Shown: positions 1 to 8,054, counted from the stretch's first letter. The stretch is DNA of 64,000 nucleotides from Pseudomonas putida (GCF_028682175.1 NZ_JANHKS010000001.1:280197-344196), one strand, 5' to 3'. Notes: generated from the sequence alone by a model not told the origin. Program-made: numbers and translations.

Positions 1-317
1 ACCTGGGCGGCGCCATCGGCATCGCGCTGCTGGCCACCTTGCTGGACGCACGGACCAAGACCTACTTCGACTACCTGCGCGAATCCATCTCCCCGGCCAA
101 CCCGCAGGTTGCCGAACGCCTGGCGCAACTCACCGACCGCCTCGGCAACGAAACCGCCGCACTGGGCAAGCTCAGCGAAATCACCCACCAACAGGCCGCG
201 ATCATGGCCTACAACGATGCATTCCATTTCGTCGCACTGGCATTGGGGATCAGCATGCTGGCGGTGATGCTGACCAAGAAACTGCCGGTGGGGATCAAGG
301 CGGGTGAGGCTCACTGA
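1..317 (+). CDS. DHA2-type MFS drug exporter, C-terminal part
   Basis: Partial gene entering from the left edge; the open frame runs from base 3 and ends at a TGA. The visible residues begin LGGAIGIALLATLLDAR and continue through a periplasmic-type loop to a last transmembrane segment (FHFVALALGISMLAVML). This is the usual end of EmrB-like 14-helix MFS exporters of the DHA2 family, which pump hydrophobic drugs with an EmrA-type adaptor and an outer-membrane channel. The family call is from these motifs only; the substrate cannot be told and any partner genes lie outside the window. Confidence 0.85.
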   Translation, partial: LGGAIGIALLATLLDARTKTYFDYLRESISPANPQVAERLAQLTDRLGNETAALGKLSEITHQQAAIMAYNDAFHFVALALGISMLAVMLTKKLPVGIKAGEAH

Positions 318-345
318 AGGAGCCATGGGGGTGTGCGCAGGGCTT

Positions 346-363
346 TTTGTATCGCTCTGTGTA
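346..363 (+). promoter_or_regulatory. Motif shared with the leader of the second small secreted protein gene
   Basis: The 11-base string TTTGTATCGCT followed by CTGTGTA lies 172 bp before the start of the small secreted protein at 518. The same 11 bases followed directly by GTGTA lie at 28460-28475, 160 bp before the small secreted protein at 28620. It may be a common promoter or regulator site; the role is inferred only from position and identity. Confidence 0.3.
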
Positions 364-517
364 CAGCGACGCCAGCGATACATCCACCCGCATTCACGCC
401 CGATCCCGGACACAGACGCGATACACCTGCACGGTTTACTAGGCACGTCGAACAGCGCAGCCCACTTGAACGGCGACGCTAACCAAACCTTGAAAACCCT
501 TTGCAGGAGTTCACACC

Positions 518-772
518 ATGAAACGTCAGATCCTTCTCAGCATCGCCCTGTCTGTCCTGGCCGCCAACGTATTTGCCGCCGATGGCGCAGAGCACCTCAA
601 GCAGTACCAGGGCGCCCAGATCAGCGCCCCGGCCACTCAGGAGCAGGTCGCCGCTGATGGCGCCGATCACCTGAAAGCCTTCCAGACCGCATCGGTGACC
701 TTCGACGCGAAGAACGCCGAGACCGTGGCCGAGGTGCGCTCGGAGTTCGGTTCGCAATTTCAGCGGTATTGA
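518..772 (+). CDS. Small secreted protein with two ADGA(E/D)HLK repeats
   Basis: An 84-residue protein with a strong ribosome site (AGGAG at 505-509). Residues 1-20 form a Sec signal peptide (MKRQILLSIALSVLAANVFA). The mature part of about 64 residues is hydrophilic and holds two near-identical eight-residue units, ADGAEHLK just after the cleavage site and ADGADHLK about 26 residues later. There are no cysteines or membrane segments. I do not recognise a family with a known role; it is probably a periplasmic or secreted protein. It stands alone, with a 200-bp leader before it and REP sequences after it. Confidence 0.75.
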   Translation: MKRQILLSIALSVLAANVFAADGAEHLKQYQGAQISAPATQEQVAADGADHLKAFQTASVTFDAKNAETVAEVRSEFGSQFQRY

Positions 773-798
773 TCGAACTTGGGCGGCGAGTTCCAGCA

Positions 799-828
799 CG
801 CCCCCGCCGGCAAGCCGTGCTGCTACGG
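799..828. repeat. Single REP element
   Basis: A 30-bp REP copy of the family whose forward form begins CCGTAGCAGCACGGCTTGCC; here it is in reverse orientation, with no facing partner within 25 bp, just after the small secreted protein gene. Confidence 0.7.
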
Positions 829-856
829 ATCCGCTGTGAACCCTACCTCCACGACT

Positions 857-925
857 CCGTAGCAGTCCGGCTTGCCGGCGTAGCGGCTTCAAGATCGCTG
901 TCGCCGGCAAGCCGGACTGCTACGG
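857..925. repeat. REPIN (paired inverted REP)
   Basis: Two facing copies of a GTAGCAGTCCGGCTTGCCGGC-like unit form a hairpin with a short loop. It lies between the secreted protein gene and the convergent SMR gene, where it could end or stabilise transcripts from either side. Confidence 0.8.
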
Positions 926-957
926 GTTATGCGGTGAACACGGCCCCCCCTTCCCCA

Positions 958-1278
958 TCAACTCGCCGACACCAGTTTCAACCCGATAACACCCGCCAGA
1001 ATCAGCAGGATGCACAGCACGCGCAACGGAGCTGCGCTGTCGCCGAGCAGGGCCATGCCGACGATCGCGGTGCCGGCCGCGCCGATGCCGGTCCAGACGG
1101 CGTAGCCGGTGCCCACCGGTAGCGTGCGCAAAGCCATCGACAGCATGATCACGCTCGAAACGCCTGCGCCCACGGTAAACAGCGCCGGGGTCAGGCGAGT
1201 GAAGCCTTCAGACGCTTTCATCGCCAGGGCAAATCCGATTTCCAGAAGCCCGGCCAGACTCAATAAAACCCATGCCAT
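958..1278 (-). CDS. sugE: SMR-family efflux protein, SugE/Gdx-like
   Basis: A 106-residue protein with four hydrophobic helices, the length of small multidrug resistance proteins, which work as dual-topology dimers in the inner membrane. Glutamate 13 in helix 1 (LLEIGFALAMK) is the conserved proton and substrate residue. The stretch GTGYAVWTGIGAAGTAIVGM and the preceding LPVG match the SugE/Gdx (guanidinium exporter) branch better than EmrE. The start MAWVLLSLAGLLE was chosen because upstream codons encode non-hydrophobic sequence. It lies 91 bp downstream of the AhpD-like gene on the same strand. I looked for a guanidine riboswitch in that gap and saw none, so the guanidinium role is a family inference. 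Confidence 0.88.
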   Translation of the reverse strand: MAWVLLSLAGLLEIGFALAMKASEGFTRLTPALFTVGAGVSSVIMLSMALRTLPVGTGYAVWTGIGAAGTAIVGMALLGDSAAPLRVLCILLILAGVIGLKLVSAS

Positions 1279-1369
1279 GTTTGTATACCCGCAAGGCGAC
1301 CCGCCGGGCCAGTCACCGGGCGGGCAAAGAGACAAGATGACCGCGCCGGCGGGCACGGTCACTCGAGGT

Positions 1370-1822
1370 TCAGGCGTTGACCGCAGCCGGTGCCGGGCGG
1401 AAAGCCACGCCGAAACGGTTGAAGGCGTTCATCAGGCCGATGGCATAGGTCAGGTCAGCCAGGCCCTTGTCGCCGAACTCGGCCAGCGCCGCCTGGTAGT
1501 CGGCGTCCGGAACGCCGGTTTCTGCGACCCGGGTGACGGTTTCTGCCCAGGACAGTGCAACTCGCTCACGGGGGGTGAACAGCTGGCCTGCGTCATGCCA
1601 GACCGGCACCAGGACCAGCTTTTCCACGCTCAGGCCTTGCTTGAGCAGGTCGCGGGAGTGCATGTCGATGCAGAATGCGCAGCCGTTGATCTGGGAAATG
1701 CGCAGGTAGACCAGATCGACCAGATCCTTGGCCAGCCCGCACTGCAGCACCGAGCCATATACGTTGCCGAAGGCTTTGTAGATGTCTGGCGAAACAGCGG
1801 AGTAGTTGATGCGATTGCTCAT
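1370..1822 (-). CDS. Carboxymuconolactone decarboxylase / AhpD-like protein
   Basis: A 150-residue all-helical protein with the CxxC and His signature of AhpD-like alkylhydroperoxidases (CAFCIDMHSRD, about residues 48-58). Families with this motif relay electrons from NADH-linked partners to reduce peroxides, or act as thiol-disulfide enzymes. It is divergent from the azoreductase at 2021 with a 198-bp shared control region, which suggests joint regulation in a response to quinones, oxidants or electrophiles, possibly by the MocR protein at 2726. The exact substrate is unknown. Confidence 0.88.
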   Translation of the reverse strand: MSNRINYSAVSPDIYKAFGNVYGSVLQCGLAKDLVDLVYLRISQINGCAFCIDMHSRDLLKQGLSVEKLVLVPVWHDAGQLFTPRERVALSWAETVTRVAETGVPDADYQAALAEFGDKGLADLTYAIGLMNAFNRFGVAFRPAPAAVNA

Positions 1823-1867
1823 GAAATTGCCTCGAAGGGGCTGAATGGAGGCGCCATGTTCGAGTGT

Positions 1868-1939
1868 CTTGGCCCAGCGCTAAAGGTCCAAGATCTGCAT
1901 TTCGGACTGGTCCATTGATGCCCGGACTTGGCCCAGTCC
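1868..1939. promoter_or_regulatory. Repeat-rich control region between AhpD-like gene and azoR
   Basis: The string CTTGGCCCAG occurs twice in direct orientation (1868-1877 and 1927-1936). GGACTGG at 1904-1910 is inverted as CCAGTCC at 1933-1939, and GGTCCA is repeated at 1885 and 1909. MocR regulators are known to bind direct repeats, so this is a plausible binding region for the regulator at 2726. This is inference from pattern and position. Confidence 0.4.
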
Positions 1940-2020
1940 ATCTGTCGGTTCTTGGCTCTTTTGGCTGGGGCATGGGCCGCTTACCGTGCAGGTCCGATCC
2001 ACCTCCATCAAGAGTCAGAC

Positions 2021-2635
2021 ATGAACATCCTGCACGTAAGCTGTAGTCCCCGAGGACCTGCGTCCGAGAGCAGCCGCCTGGCCCGCAACATCATCGAGCG
2101 CCTGTTGAACCGCGAACCTTCGGCCCTGGTGGTAACCCGGCTTGTCGGCGGCGAGAACCTGCCTCATGTCGATGGCAGCTACGCGACGTCCCAGCAGTCC
2201 ACCGCCGATGTGTCAGAAGGCGGTTCCCTGGCGTTGTCCGACCAGCTTATCGCCGAGGTGGAACAGGCCGATGTGCTGGTCATCAGTACCCCGATGCACA
2301 ACTTCAGCCTGCCATCGGCCCTGAAAGCCTGGATCGACCACGTTGCCCGGGTGCGCCGCACATTCACCATCAGCGCCCAAGGCAAGGCCGCCCTGCTGCC
2401 GGACCGGCCCGTGTTCATCGCCATCGCGTCCGGAGGGCGGTTTTCCGGGGAGCGTGCGCGACAGCCGGACTACCTGACGCCGTACCTGCGCGACGTGCTG
2501 AACATGATCGGCCTGCACGATTTGAGACTCTTCTCGGTACAAGGCACCGCAATGGGACCCCAGGCCATCGACGAAGCCAGGAACCAGGCCGATGAAGCGC
2601 TGCACGCACACTTCGCCTCGGCACGACATGCCTGA
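2021..2635 (+). CDS. azoR: FMN-dependent NADH:quinone reductase / azoreductase
   Basis: A 204-residue flavodoxin-like protein. It reduces azo bonds and quinones by two-electron transfer from NADH using FMN, in the cytoplasm. The N-terminus MNILHVSCSPRG followed by ESSRLA gives the phosphate-binding loop. STPMHNFSLPSALKAWIDHV (about residues 92-111) is the conserved FMN and dimer segment of the AzoR family. The start at 2021 is chosen because the family begins exactly there. It is divergent from the AhpD-like gene and followed by the MocR regulator on the same strand, a common Pseudomonas arrangement in which the regulator controls the enzyme. Confidence 0.92.
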   Translation: MNILHVSCSPRGPASESSRLARNIIERLLNREPSALVVTRLVGGENLPHVDGSYATSQQSTADVSEGGSLALSDQLIAEVEQADVLVISTPMHNFSLPSALKAWIDHVARVRRTFTISAQGKAALLPDRPVFIAIASGGRFSGERARQPDYLTPYLRDVLNMIGLHDLRLFSVQGTAMGPQAIDEARNQADEALHAHFASARHA

Positions 2636-2725
2636 TCGAAACCGGCCTGCATTGGCGCAAGCGGTGCCGGTCGCCCACAATGGGAATGCCGTGCAGCCCG
2701 CCCACGACACGCCTGTGAGTACGCC

Positions 2726-4141
2726 ATGACATCGTCCGCTCAGCGTTTTTCGCCCCTTGACCCTGCGTCCACGGAGCCGATCTACCGGCAGATTTACTGG
2801 CGCGTGCGCACCGCCATCGGTGAAGGCGTGCTCAGCCCCGGCGAGCGCGTGCCTGCTGCCCGGGCATTGGCCAAGGAACTGGGACTGGCCAGGGGCACCG
2901 TCGATTCCGCCTATGCCCTGCTGACCGCCGAAGGCTACCTGCAGACTCGCGGGCAGGCCGGGACGGTGGTCAGCGCAGGCGTGGCTTCACAGGTGCTCAA
3001 AGCATCACAACATGTCCGGGCTGCCTACGAAAGCCCGTCAGTACGGGACAGGCCGCCACTGCTCCCGTTTCAGATGGCAGTGCCGGCGCTGGATGCATTC
3101 CCGCGCAAGATCTGGGCGCAGATCGGCGCCCGCTGCGTGCGCGCCACCCGCTTGCAGGACATGGCCCACCCCACAGTGTATGGCCTGGAATCCCTGCGCA
3201 CGGCCATCGCCGGTTACCTGCATATGTCCCGAGGCATCGACTGCACCTCGGCGCAGGTATTCGTGACCGCAGGCTATCGCAACACCCTGACACTGATCGC
3301 TCAGGCGTTGCTCACACCCGGCGACAAAGTGTTCGTCGAGGATCCGGGGTACCTGCCGACCCGGCAATTGCTCGGCCACTTGGGCATGCAGCCGGTACCG
3401 ATCGCCGTGGACGGCAACGGCCTGATCGTCGCCCAGGTCGTGAGCGCGCCACTCATGGCCCGAGCTGCCGTGGTGACGCCCGCGCATCAGAGTCCGCTGT
3501 GCGTTTCGCTGTCCCTGCCCCGCCGCCTGGCGCTGCTGGACTGGGCCCGCGAGCACGACGCCTGGATTGTCGAGGATGACTATGATGGCGAGTACCGCTA
3601 CGTCAGCCGTCCGCTGCCGGCGCTCAAGAGCCTGGACCGTCACGCACGGGTGCTGTACGCAGGAACCTTCAGCAAGGTGCTGTTTCCCGGGATTCGTATC
3701 GGCTATCTGGTGGTCCCTGCTGCACTGGTCGAACGCTTCGAGCAGGTCGGTCAACTGTTTCTCGGCCACTGTCCGGAGCTGACCCAGGCCATCGTCGCCA
3801 CCTTCCTGACCGAGGGGCACTTCGCCCGGCATATCCTGCGCATGCGCAAGCTTTACGCCGAGCGTCGGGAGGCCACGGCCAGAGGCCTGCAGAGCGTGTT
3901 GGGCGAGCAGATCCGGATCGACGAACAGCCCGGCGGCATGCATCTGATTTTGCGGTTTACCGGGGATCAGTCCGACATAGCCTTGGCCGAACGCCTGCGT
4001 CAGGCAGGGATTTATGCCGAGGCGCTGAGTGAATGGAGCATCGCCAGCACCAGGGCACAAGGCCTGTTGCTGGGCTTCGCCAACATCGAATCGCAGGCTG
4101 CGGCCGAGCAACTGGGCGAGCGCATTCTGGCGCTGCTGTAA
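2726..4141 (+). CDS. MocR/PdxR-type PLP-binding transcription regulator
   Basis: A 471-residue chimera. Residues about 15-85 are a GntR winged helix (IYRQIYWRVRTAIGEGVLSPGERVPAARALAKELGLARGTV in two parts), followed by a linker and a fold-type I aminotransferase-like domain from about 110. The domain keeps the PLP-site EDDYDGEYRY (from residue 283) and the Schiff-base lysine 317 in AGTFSKVLFPG. MocR proteins sense PLP or PLP-amino acid adducts and usually regulate a neighbouring gene. Here the likely targets are the azoreductase and AhpD-like pair upstream. The ligand is not known. Confidence 0.9.
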   Translation: MTSSAQRFSPLDPASTEPIYRQIYWRVRTAIGEGVLSPGERVPAARALAKELGLARGTVDSAYALLTAEGYLQTRGQAGTVVSAGVASQVLKASQHVRAAYESPSVRDRPPLLPFQMAVPALDAFPRKIWAQIGARCVRATRLQDMAHPTVYGLESLRTAIAGYLHMSRGIDCTSAQVFVTAGYRNTLTLIAQALLTPGDKVFVEDPGYLPTRQLLGHLGMQPVPIAVDGNGLIVAQVVSAPLMARAAVVTPAHQSPLCVSLSLPRRLALLDWAREHDAWIVEDDYDGEYRYVSRPLPALKSLDRHARVLYAGTFSKVLFPGIRIGYLVVPAALVERFEQVGQLFLGHCPELTQAIVATFLTEGHFARHILRMRKLYAERREATARGLQSVLGEQIRIDEQPGGMHLILRFTGDQSDIALAERLRQAGIYAEALSEWSIASTRAQGLLLGFANIESQAAAEQLGERILALL

Positions 4142-4172
4142 CACCCCTTCCGAACCCTGAGCAAGGATCATC

Positions 4173-4766
4173 ATGAGCCTCAAGAGCATTGCAGTATTTT
4201 CCGGTTCCAACTTCGGTTTCAGCCCGGCGTATGCCCAAGGGGCGCAAGCGCTGGGCCGGGAGATCGCCCGACGTGGCCTGCGTCTTGTCTACGGCGGCAC
4301 CGACAAGGGGTTGATGGGGGTGATGGCCGACACGGTACTGGCCGAAGGCGGCGAAGTGGTCGGTATCATCACCGAGCGGTTGTTTGGACTCGGGCACCTG
4401 CACAGCCGATTGACCCGCCATGAAGTCACCCCGGACATGCGCAGCCGCAAGGCCCGGATGAGTGACTGTGCCGACGCGTTCATCGCCCTGCCGGGAGGAC
4501 TTGGCACTTTCGAAGAGCTGTTCGAGGTAGCCACGCTGACCCAACTGGGCGAACACAGCAAAGCCTTGGGCTGCCTGAACATCAATGAATTCTTTACCCC
4601 GGTGCGCACCCTGCTCGCGCACTCGGTCAGCGAAGGTTTCATGAAGGTCGAGCACAGCGAGATGCTGATTTTCGCTGCCGAGCCCGGCGCATTGCTCGAC
4701 GCCCTTGAGCAGTGGCAAGCCCCGACCGTGAACAAATGGATCGATCCGGCTTGCGCAGCGATCTAG
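4173..4766 (+). CDS. LOG-family nucleoside 5'-monophosphate phosphoribohydrolase
   Basis: A 197-residue Rossmann-like protein of the TIGR00730/LOG family. It has SRKARMSD (residues 91-98) and the diagnostic PGGLGTFEEL motif (from residue 107), which binds the ribose-phosphate and carries the catalytic glutamate. Members split ribose-5-phosphate from AMP-like or cytokinin nucleotides; in bacteria the physiological substrate is often unclear. The gene lies 31 bp after the MocR gene and may be co-transcribed with it. Its TAG stop sits inside a 12-base sequence that is repeated on the far side of the adjacent REP pair (see findings). Confidence 0.9.
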   Translation: MSLKSIAVFSGSNFGFSPAYAQGAQALGREIARRGLRLVYGGTDKGLMGVMADTVLAEGGEVVGIITERLFGLGHLHSRLTRHEVTPDMRSRKARMSDCADAFIALPGGLGTFEELFEVATLTQLGEHSKALGCLNINEFFTPVRTLLAHSVSEGFMKVEHSEMLIFAAEPGALLDALEQWQAPTVNKWIDPACAAI

Positions 4767-4877
4767 AGGACGCCCCCGCCGGCAAGCCGTGCTGCTACAG
4801 GATTCGCGGTGACCGCACTTTCCACGAACACCTGCTCACCCGTAGCAGCCGGGCTTGCCCGCGGGAGCGATCTAGAG
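4757..4877. repeat. REP pair flanked by a 12-bp direct duplication
   Basis: Two REP units face outward: the reverse unit at 4771-4800 comes first and the forward unit at 4841-4870 second. AGCGATCTAGAG is found perfectly at 4757-4768, where it includes the LOG gene stop codon, and again at 4866-4877. A flanking direct repeat of this kind looks like a target duplication made when the REP segment arrived. Confidence 0.7.
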
Positions 4878-4896
4878 TGGACCCGCAAGCAAACCT

Positions 4897-5331
4897 TCAG
4901 CGCGCCGGTTGCCAGTCATCCGGCACCACGGCGATCACGTCGATCTCCATCAGCCACTGCGGTTGCCCCAACCCGGAAATCACCAGCCCGGTGGAAATCG
5001 GGAACACGCCCTTGAGCCATTTGCCGATCTCCTGATACACCGGCTCCCGGTAGCGCGGGTCGATGATGTAAGTGGTGGTCTTGACGATGTGCGACAGGTC
5101 CGAGCCCGCCTCTTCCAGCAACTGCTTGACGTTCTTCATCGCCTGCTCGGCCTGGGCACGCGGATCACCCAAGCCGACCAGGTTACCCTCGAAATCGGTG
5201 CCGATCTGGCCGCGCACGTAGATGGTGTTGCCGGCGCGAACCGCCTGGCATAGGTCATTGTCCAGCGCCTGGTTGGGATAGGTTTCCTTGGTGTTGAACA
5301 TGCGAATGCGGGTATGGGTGGGCTGTGCCAT
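4897..5331 (-). CDS. RidA/YjgF-family protein lacking the catalytic arginine
   Basis: A 144-residue protein of the Rid superfamily (YVRGQIGTD, AQAEQAMKNVKQLLEEAG, VKTTTYIID). RidA enzymes hydrolyse reactive enamines and imines using an arginine in a PxR motif near the C-terminus. Here the matching segment reads FPISTGLVI rather than FPARS, so that arginine is missing, as in the Rid5-7 branches whose activity is not established. It follows the flavin monooxygenase gene by 66 bp on the same strand, so it probably acts on a product of that oxidation or in a linked pathway. The specific reaction is unknown. Confidence 0.88.
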   Translation of the reverse strand: MAQPTHTRIRMFNTKETYPNQALDNDLCQAVRAGNTIYVRGQIGTDFEGNLVGLGDPRAQAEQAMKNVKQLLEEAGSDLSHIVKTTTYIIDPRYREPVYQEIGKWLKGVFPISTGLVISGLGQPQWLMEIDVIAVVPDDWQPAR

Positions 5332-5397
5332 GTGAAATTCCTTGAACAGGTGATAATCGCCGTGCCGGGGTTAACCTATTAGCGCGGATGACAAGAT

Positions 5398-6708
5398 TCA
5401 GGCGCTGACGACGGACGCCACCACTGGAGCAACCTCCAGCGCCTCGCGCTCGGCTGCATCGCGATAGGTCAGGTACTGGCGCTGGGTGGCAATGTGGTCG
5501 GCGACATATTTGGCGTCGTGCCACACGCCCCAGATGAACGACGACCCGCGCCGCGACTGCCATGGCAGGCCGAGGAAATAGATACCCGGTTCAGTCGATA
5601 CGCCGCGCTGGTGCTGCGGCTTGCCCTTGGCGTCGAACGCATCGACCTTCAGCCAGCTATGGTCCGTGGCAAAGCCGGTCGCCCAGATGATCGTGGTGAT
5701 CCCGGCCTTGGCCAGGTCCATCTCAAGCAGCGGGTTGCGCACGCACTCCGGATCCGGGAAAACCCGGCGCGCTTCAGGCTCCAGGGGCAGGTCCAGGCCG
5801 TTGCGTTCGATGTAGGCGTCTGCCGCATCGAGCACGGCCAGATAGTTTTCGTCGCCCCGCGCCAGGTTCTCGGCCAGGTCCGGCTGAAAGCTGACCACGC
5901 CGTTGTCGAACGAACGGGTCACGCCTACCAGCTTCATGCCGCGCTGGGCCAGCTCGCGAAAGTCCACGGTACGCCCGCCGTGGGCGCCACTGACCGCGAT
6001 GGTCACGTGCTCCCTGCCCGGCTTCATCGCCGCCTGATCCCACTCGCCAAGCACCCCCAGCCACCAGCAGAAATCCCGGTTGCGATAGGCCCGCGGTGGC
6101 CGGTCATGCTGGCCCACCGAGAGATAGACCTGTTTGCCGGCGCGCTGCAATTCATCGGCGATCTGCGTTCCGGAAGATCCGGCCCCCACCACCAGCACCG
6201 CGCCTTCGGGCAGTTGCTGCGGGTTGCGGTACTGCGCGGAATGAATCTGCGTCAGGCGTTCGTCCTTCGGGGCTATGGCCGGGATCACCGGGCGCTGGAA
6301 AGGCCCGGTGGCCACCACCACGCGACTGGCGGCAATCACGCCTTCGGATGTCTCGACCGTGAAACCTGGGCGACCGACATTGCGCGTCACCTTGCGCACC
6401 TCGACACCTGTGCGGATGGGCGCCTTGAACTTGCGCGCATAGGCTTCGAAATAAGCGGCGACCCGCTCCTTGGACGCAAAAGCGTCAGGACTCAGGTCAT
6501 CGAATTCCAGCCCCGGAAAACGATCGTGCCAGGCCGGCCCGTTGGCGACCAGCGAATCCCAGCGCCCGGTGCGCCAGGCTTCGGCAATCCGGTTGCGCTC
6601 AAGGACCAGGTGCGCAATGCCCAGTTTGCTCAAGTGCTCGCTCATGGCCACGCCAGCCTGACCTGCGCCTACCACGAGCGTATCGATGTCTATGTTTGCA
6701 GCTGTCAT
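5398..6708 (-). CDS. Flavin-containing monooxygenase (FMO/BVMO-like)
   Basis: A 436-residue FAD- and NADPH-dependent oxidoreductase. The N-terminal dinucleotide loop is VVGAGQAG (about residues 12-19). A second loop VVGAGSSGTQIADEL lies near residue 175, and ATGFATDHSWL near the C-terminus is the ATG motif typical of flavin monooxygenases. Such enzymes oxygenate soft nucleophiles (N, S) or ketones. The start was set at MTAANIDIDTL because it has an AAGGA ribosome site; the longer reading adds a non-conserved tail. It sits between a methyltransferase gene and a RidA-like gene on the same strand, perhaps one pathway. The substrate is not predictable. Confidence 0.88.
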   Translation of the reverse strand: MTAANIDIDTLVVGAGQAGVAMSEHLSKLGIAHLVLERNRIAEAWRTGRWDSLVANGPAWHDRFPGLEFDDLSPDAFASKERVAAYFEAYARKFKAPIRTGVEVRKVTRNVGRPGFTVETSEGVIAASRVVVATGPFQRPVIPAIAPKDERLTQIHSAQYRNPQQLPEGAVLVVGAGSSGTQIADELQRAGKQVYLSVGQHDRPPRAYRNRDFCWWLGVLGEWDQAAMKPGREHVTIAVSGAHGGRTVDFRELAQRGMKLVGVTRSFDNGVVSFQPDLAENLARGDENYLAVLDAADAYIERNGLDLPLEPEARRVFPDPECVRNPLLEMDLAKAGITTIIWATGFATDHSWLKVDAFDAKGKPQHQRGVSTEPGIYFLGLPWQSRRGSSFIWGVWHDAKYVADHIATQRQYLTYRDAAEREALEVAPVVASVVSA

Positions 6709-6860
6709 ACCTGTGTCCTTCACGAAGGCGGGTGTGGGCGTATTCTGTGCAGGATCAGGGGATAGCGAAATTATGATTTTTGTCGTCGCAGAGCAGGAAA
6801 AAGCTAGGGCCATGGGCGTCACGCCCGACGCTGCCTCGCGCCGGGCGTTCTGCCTAAGGG

Positions 6861-7907
6861 CTACTTTCGCGCCTCCAGGATCAGGTTGAACGGCGTCTCG
6901 GCCGCACGCCTGAAGTGGGTGAAACCTGCCTGGACAAACACACCGCGCAGCCGGGTCTCACCGGCCTGCGCGCCCAGCCCGAGGCCGACCTCCTGAGACA
7001 GCGAATTGGGCGTGCAGATGAAGGTCGATGCGGCGTAAAACAGGCGCCCGACGGGGTTGATGTTCTGATCGAGGCTGTCATTGGCGTAGGGCTCGACCAG
7101 CAACACCGTGCCGTCCGGCTTCAGCGACTGGTAGGCGTGCCTGGCCGCGCCGACCGGGTCGCCCATGTCGTGCAGGCAATCGAAATAGCACACCAGGTCG
7201 TAATCCTTGCCGGGGTAATCCTTCGCCGTGCCCTGGGCGAAGTTCACGCGATCGCTGACACCTCCTTCTCTGGCGCGGTCCGTGGCAGTGGCGATGGACG
7301 GCTCGTGGTAGTCGAAGCCGTCAAACCGCGAGGCTGGAAAGGCCTTGGCCATGACGATGGTCGAGGCACCGTGGCCACAGCCGATATCGGCCACTTTCGC
7401 GCCCGCTTCAAGCTTGGCAACCACGCCGTCCAGCGCCGGCAGCCAGTGGCCGACCAGAAAGCTTTTGTACCCCGGCCTGAAGAAGCGCTCGGTGCCGCTG
7501 AACATGCACGGATGGTGATCGCCCCAGGCCAGCGCGCCGTCACCGCGCATGGCGGCCACCAGTTTGTCCTTGTCGTGGAACATCGACGCCACCACCATGA
7601 TGCCGCCCGCGACGTACACCGGAGAATCCTCGATGGCCAGGGCCAGCGCCTGTTCTTCGGGCAGCACGAATTGCCCGTCATGATGCTCCATGTAGCCCGA
7701 TGCCACGTGGGCACTGAGCCATTCCTTGATCAGTCGGGGGTTGCAGCCGGTGCGGCTGGCGAGGGTGTCGGGTGTCACCGGCTGGCTGTCGGCCATGGCC
7801 TTGTACAGCCCCAGTTCGTCGCCGAGGATGACATTGGCGAGCATCGCCGCAGCGCCCATGTCGGACACCAGCCTGCCCATGAATTCCTGAAGTTTGGCCT
7901 CGTCCAT
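6861..7907 (-). CDS. SAM-dependent methyltransferase with winged-helix N-domain
   Basis: A 348-residue protein. Residues about 20-90 form a winged-helix dimerisation domain (VTPDTLASRTGCNPRLIKEWLSAHVASG), and the class I methyltransferase domain starts near 165 with VADIGCGHGAST as motif I and FDGFDYHEPSI as motif II. This layout matches O-methyltransferase-like proteins such as those related to plant COMT and bacterial Rv2258c. It is 147 bp downstream of the TetR gene and 152 bp upstream of the monooxygenase, all on the minus strand. It may modify a secondary metabolite or xenobiotic; the substrate is unknown. Confidence 0.87.
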   Translation of the reverse strand: MDEAKLQEFMGRLVSDMGAAAMLANVILGDELGLYKAMADSQPVTPDTLASRTGCNPRLIKEWLSAHVASGYMEHHDGQFVLPEEQALALAIEDSPVYVAGGIMVVASMFHDKDKLVAAMRGDGALAWGDHHPCMFSGTERFFRPGYKSFLVGHWLPALDGVVAKLEAGAKVADIGCGHGASTIVMAKAFPASRFDGFDYHEPSIATATDRAREGGVSDRVNFAQGTAKDYPGKDYDLVCYFDCLHDMGDPVGAARHAYQSLKPDGTVLLVEPYANDSLDQNINPVGRLFYAASTFICTPNSLSQEVGLGLGAQAGETRLRGVFVQAGFTHFRRAAETPFNLILEARK

Positions 7908-8054
7908 TTCCTGCCCTCCTGTAGGAAGGCCATCGTCGGCACGGGCATTGGCGGACCTGAAAGCTGCTGGCGGTGGCCAGATGATCTTGGCCCCGGTTGG
8001 GGAAGGCCTGTAAGTCTAGACCCTGAGCGAAGGCTGCATAGACCTGCGGTCAGC

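Noticed and set aside
1279..1369. A guanidine riboswitch upstream of the SugE-like gene
   Set aside because: There are GC-rich hairpins, but I could not find the paired ACGR-loop stems of mini-ykkC nor the guanidine-III pattern, so it is not claimed.
3038..4210. A 390-codon minus-strand frame
   Set aside because: Antisense to the MocR gene, whose HTH and PLP-lysine motifs fix the coding strand.
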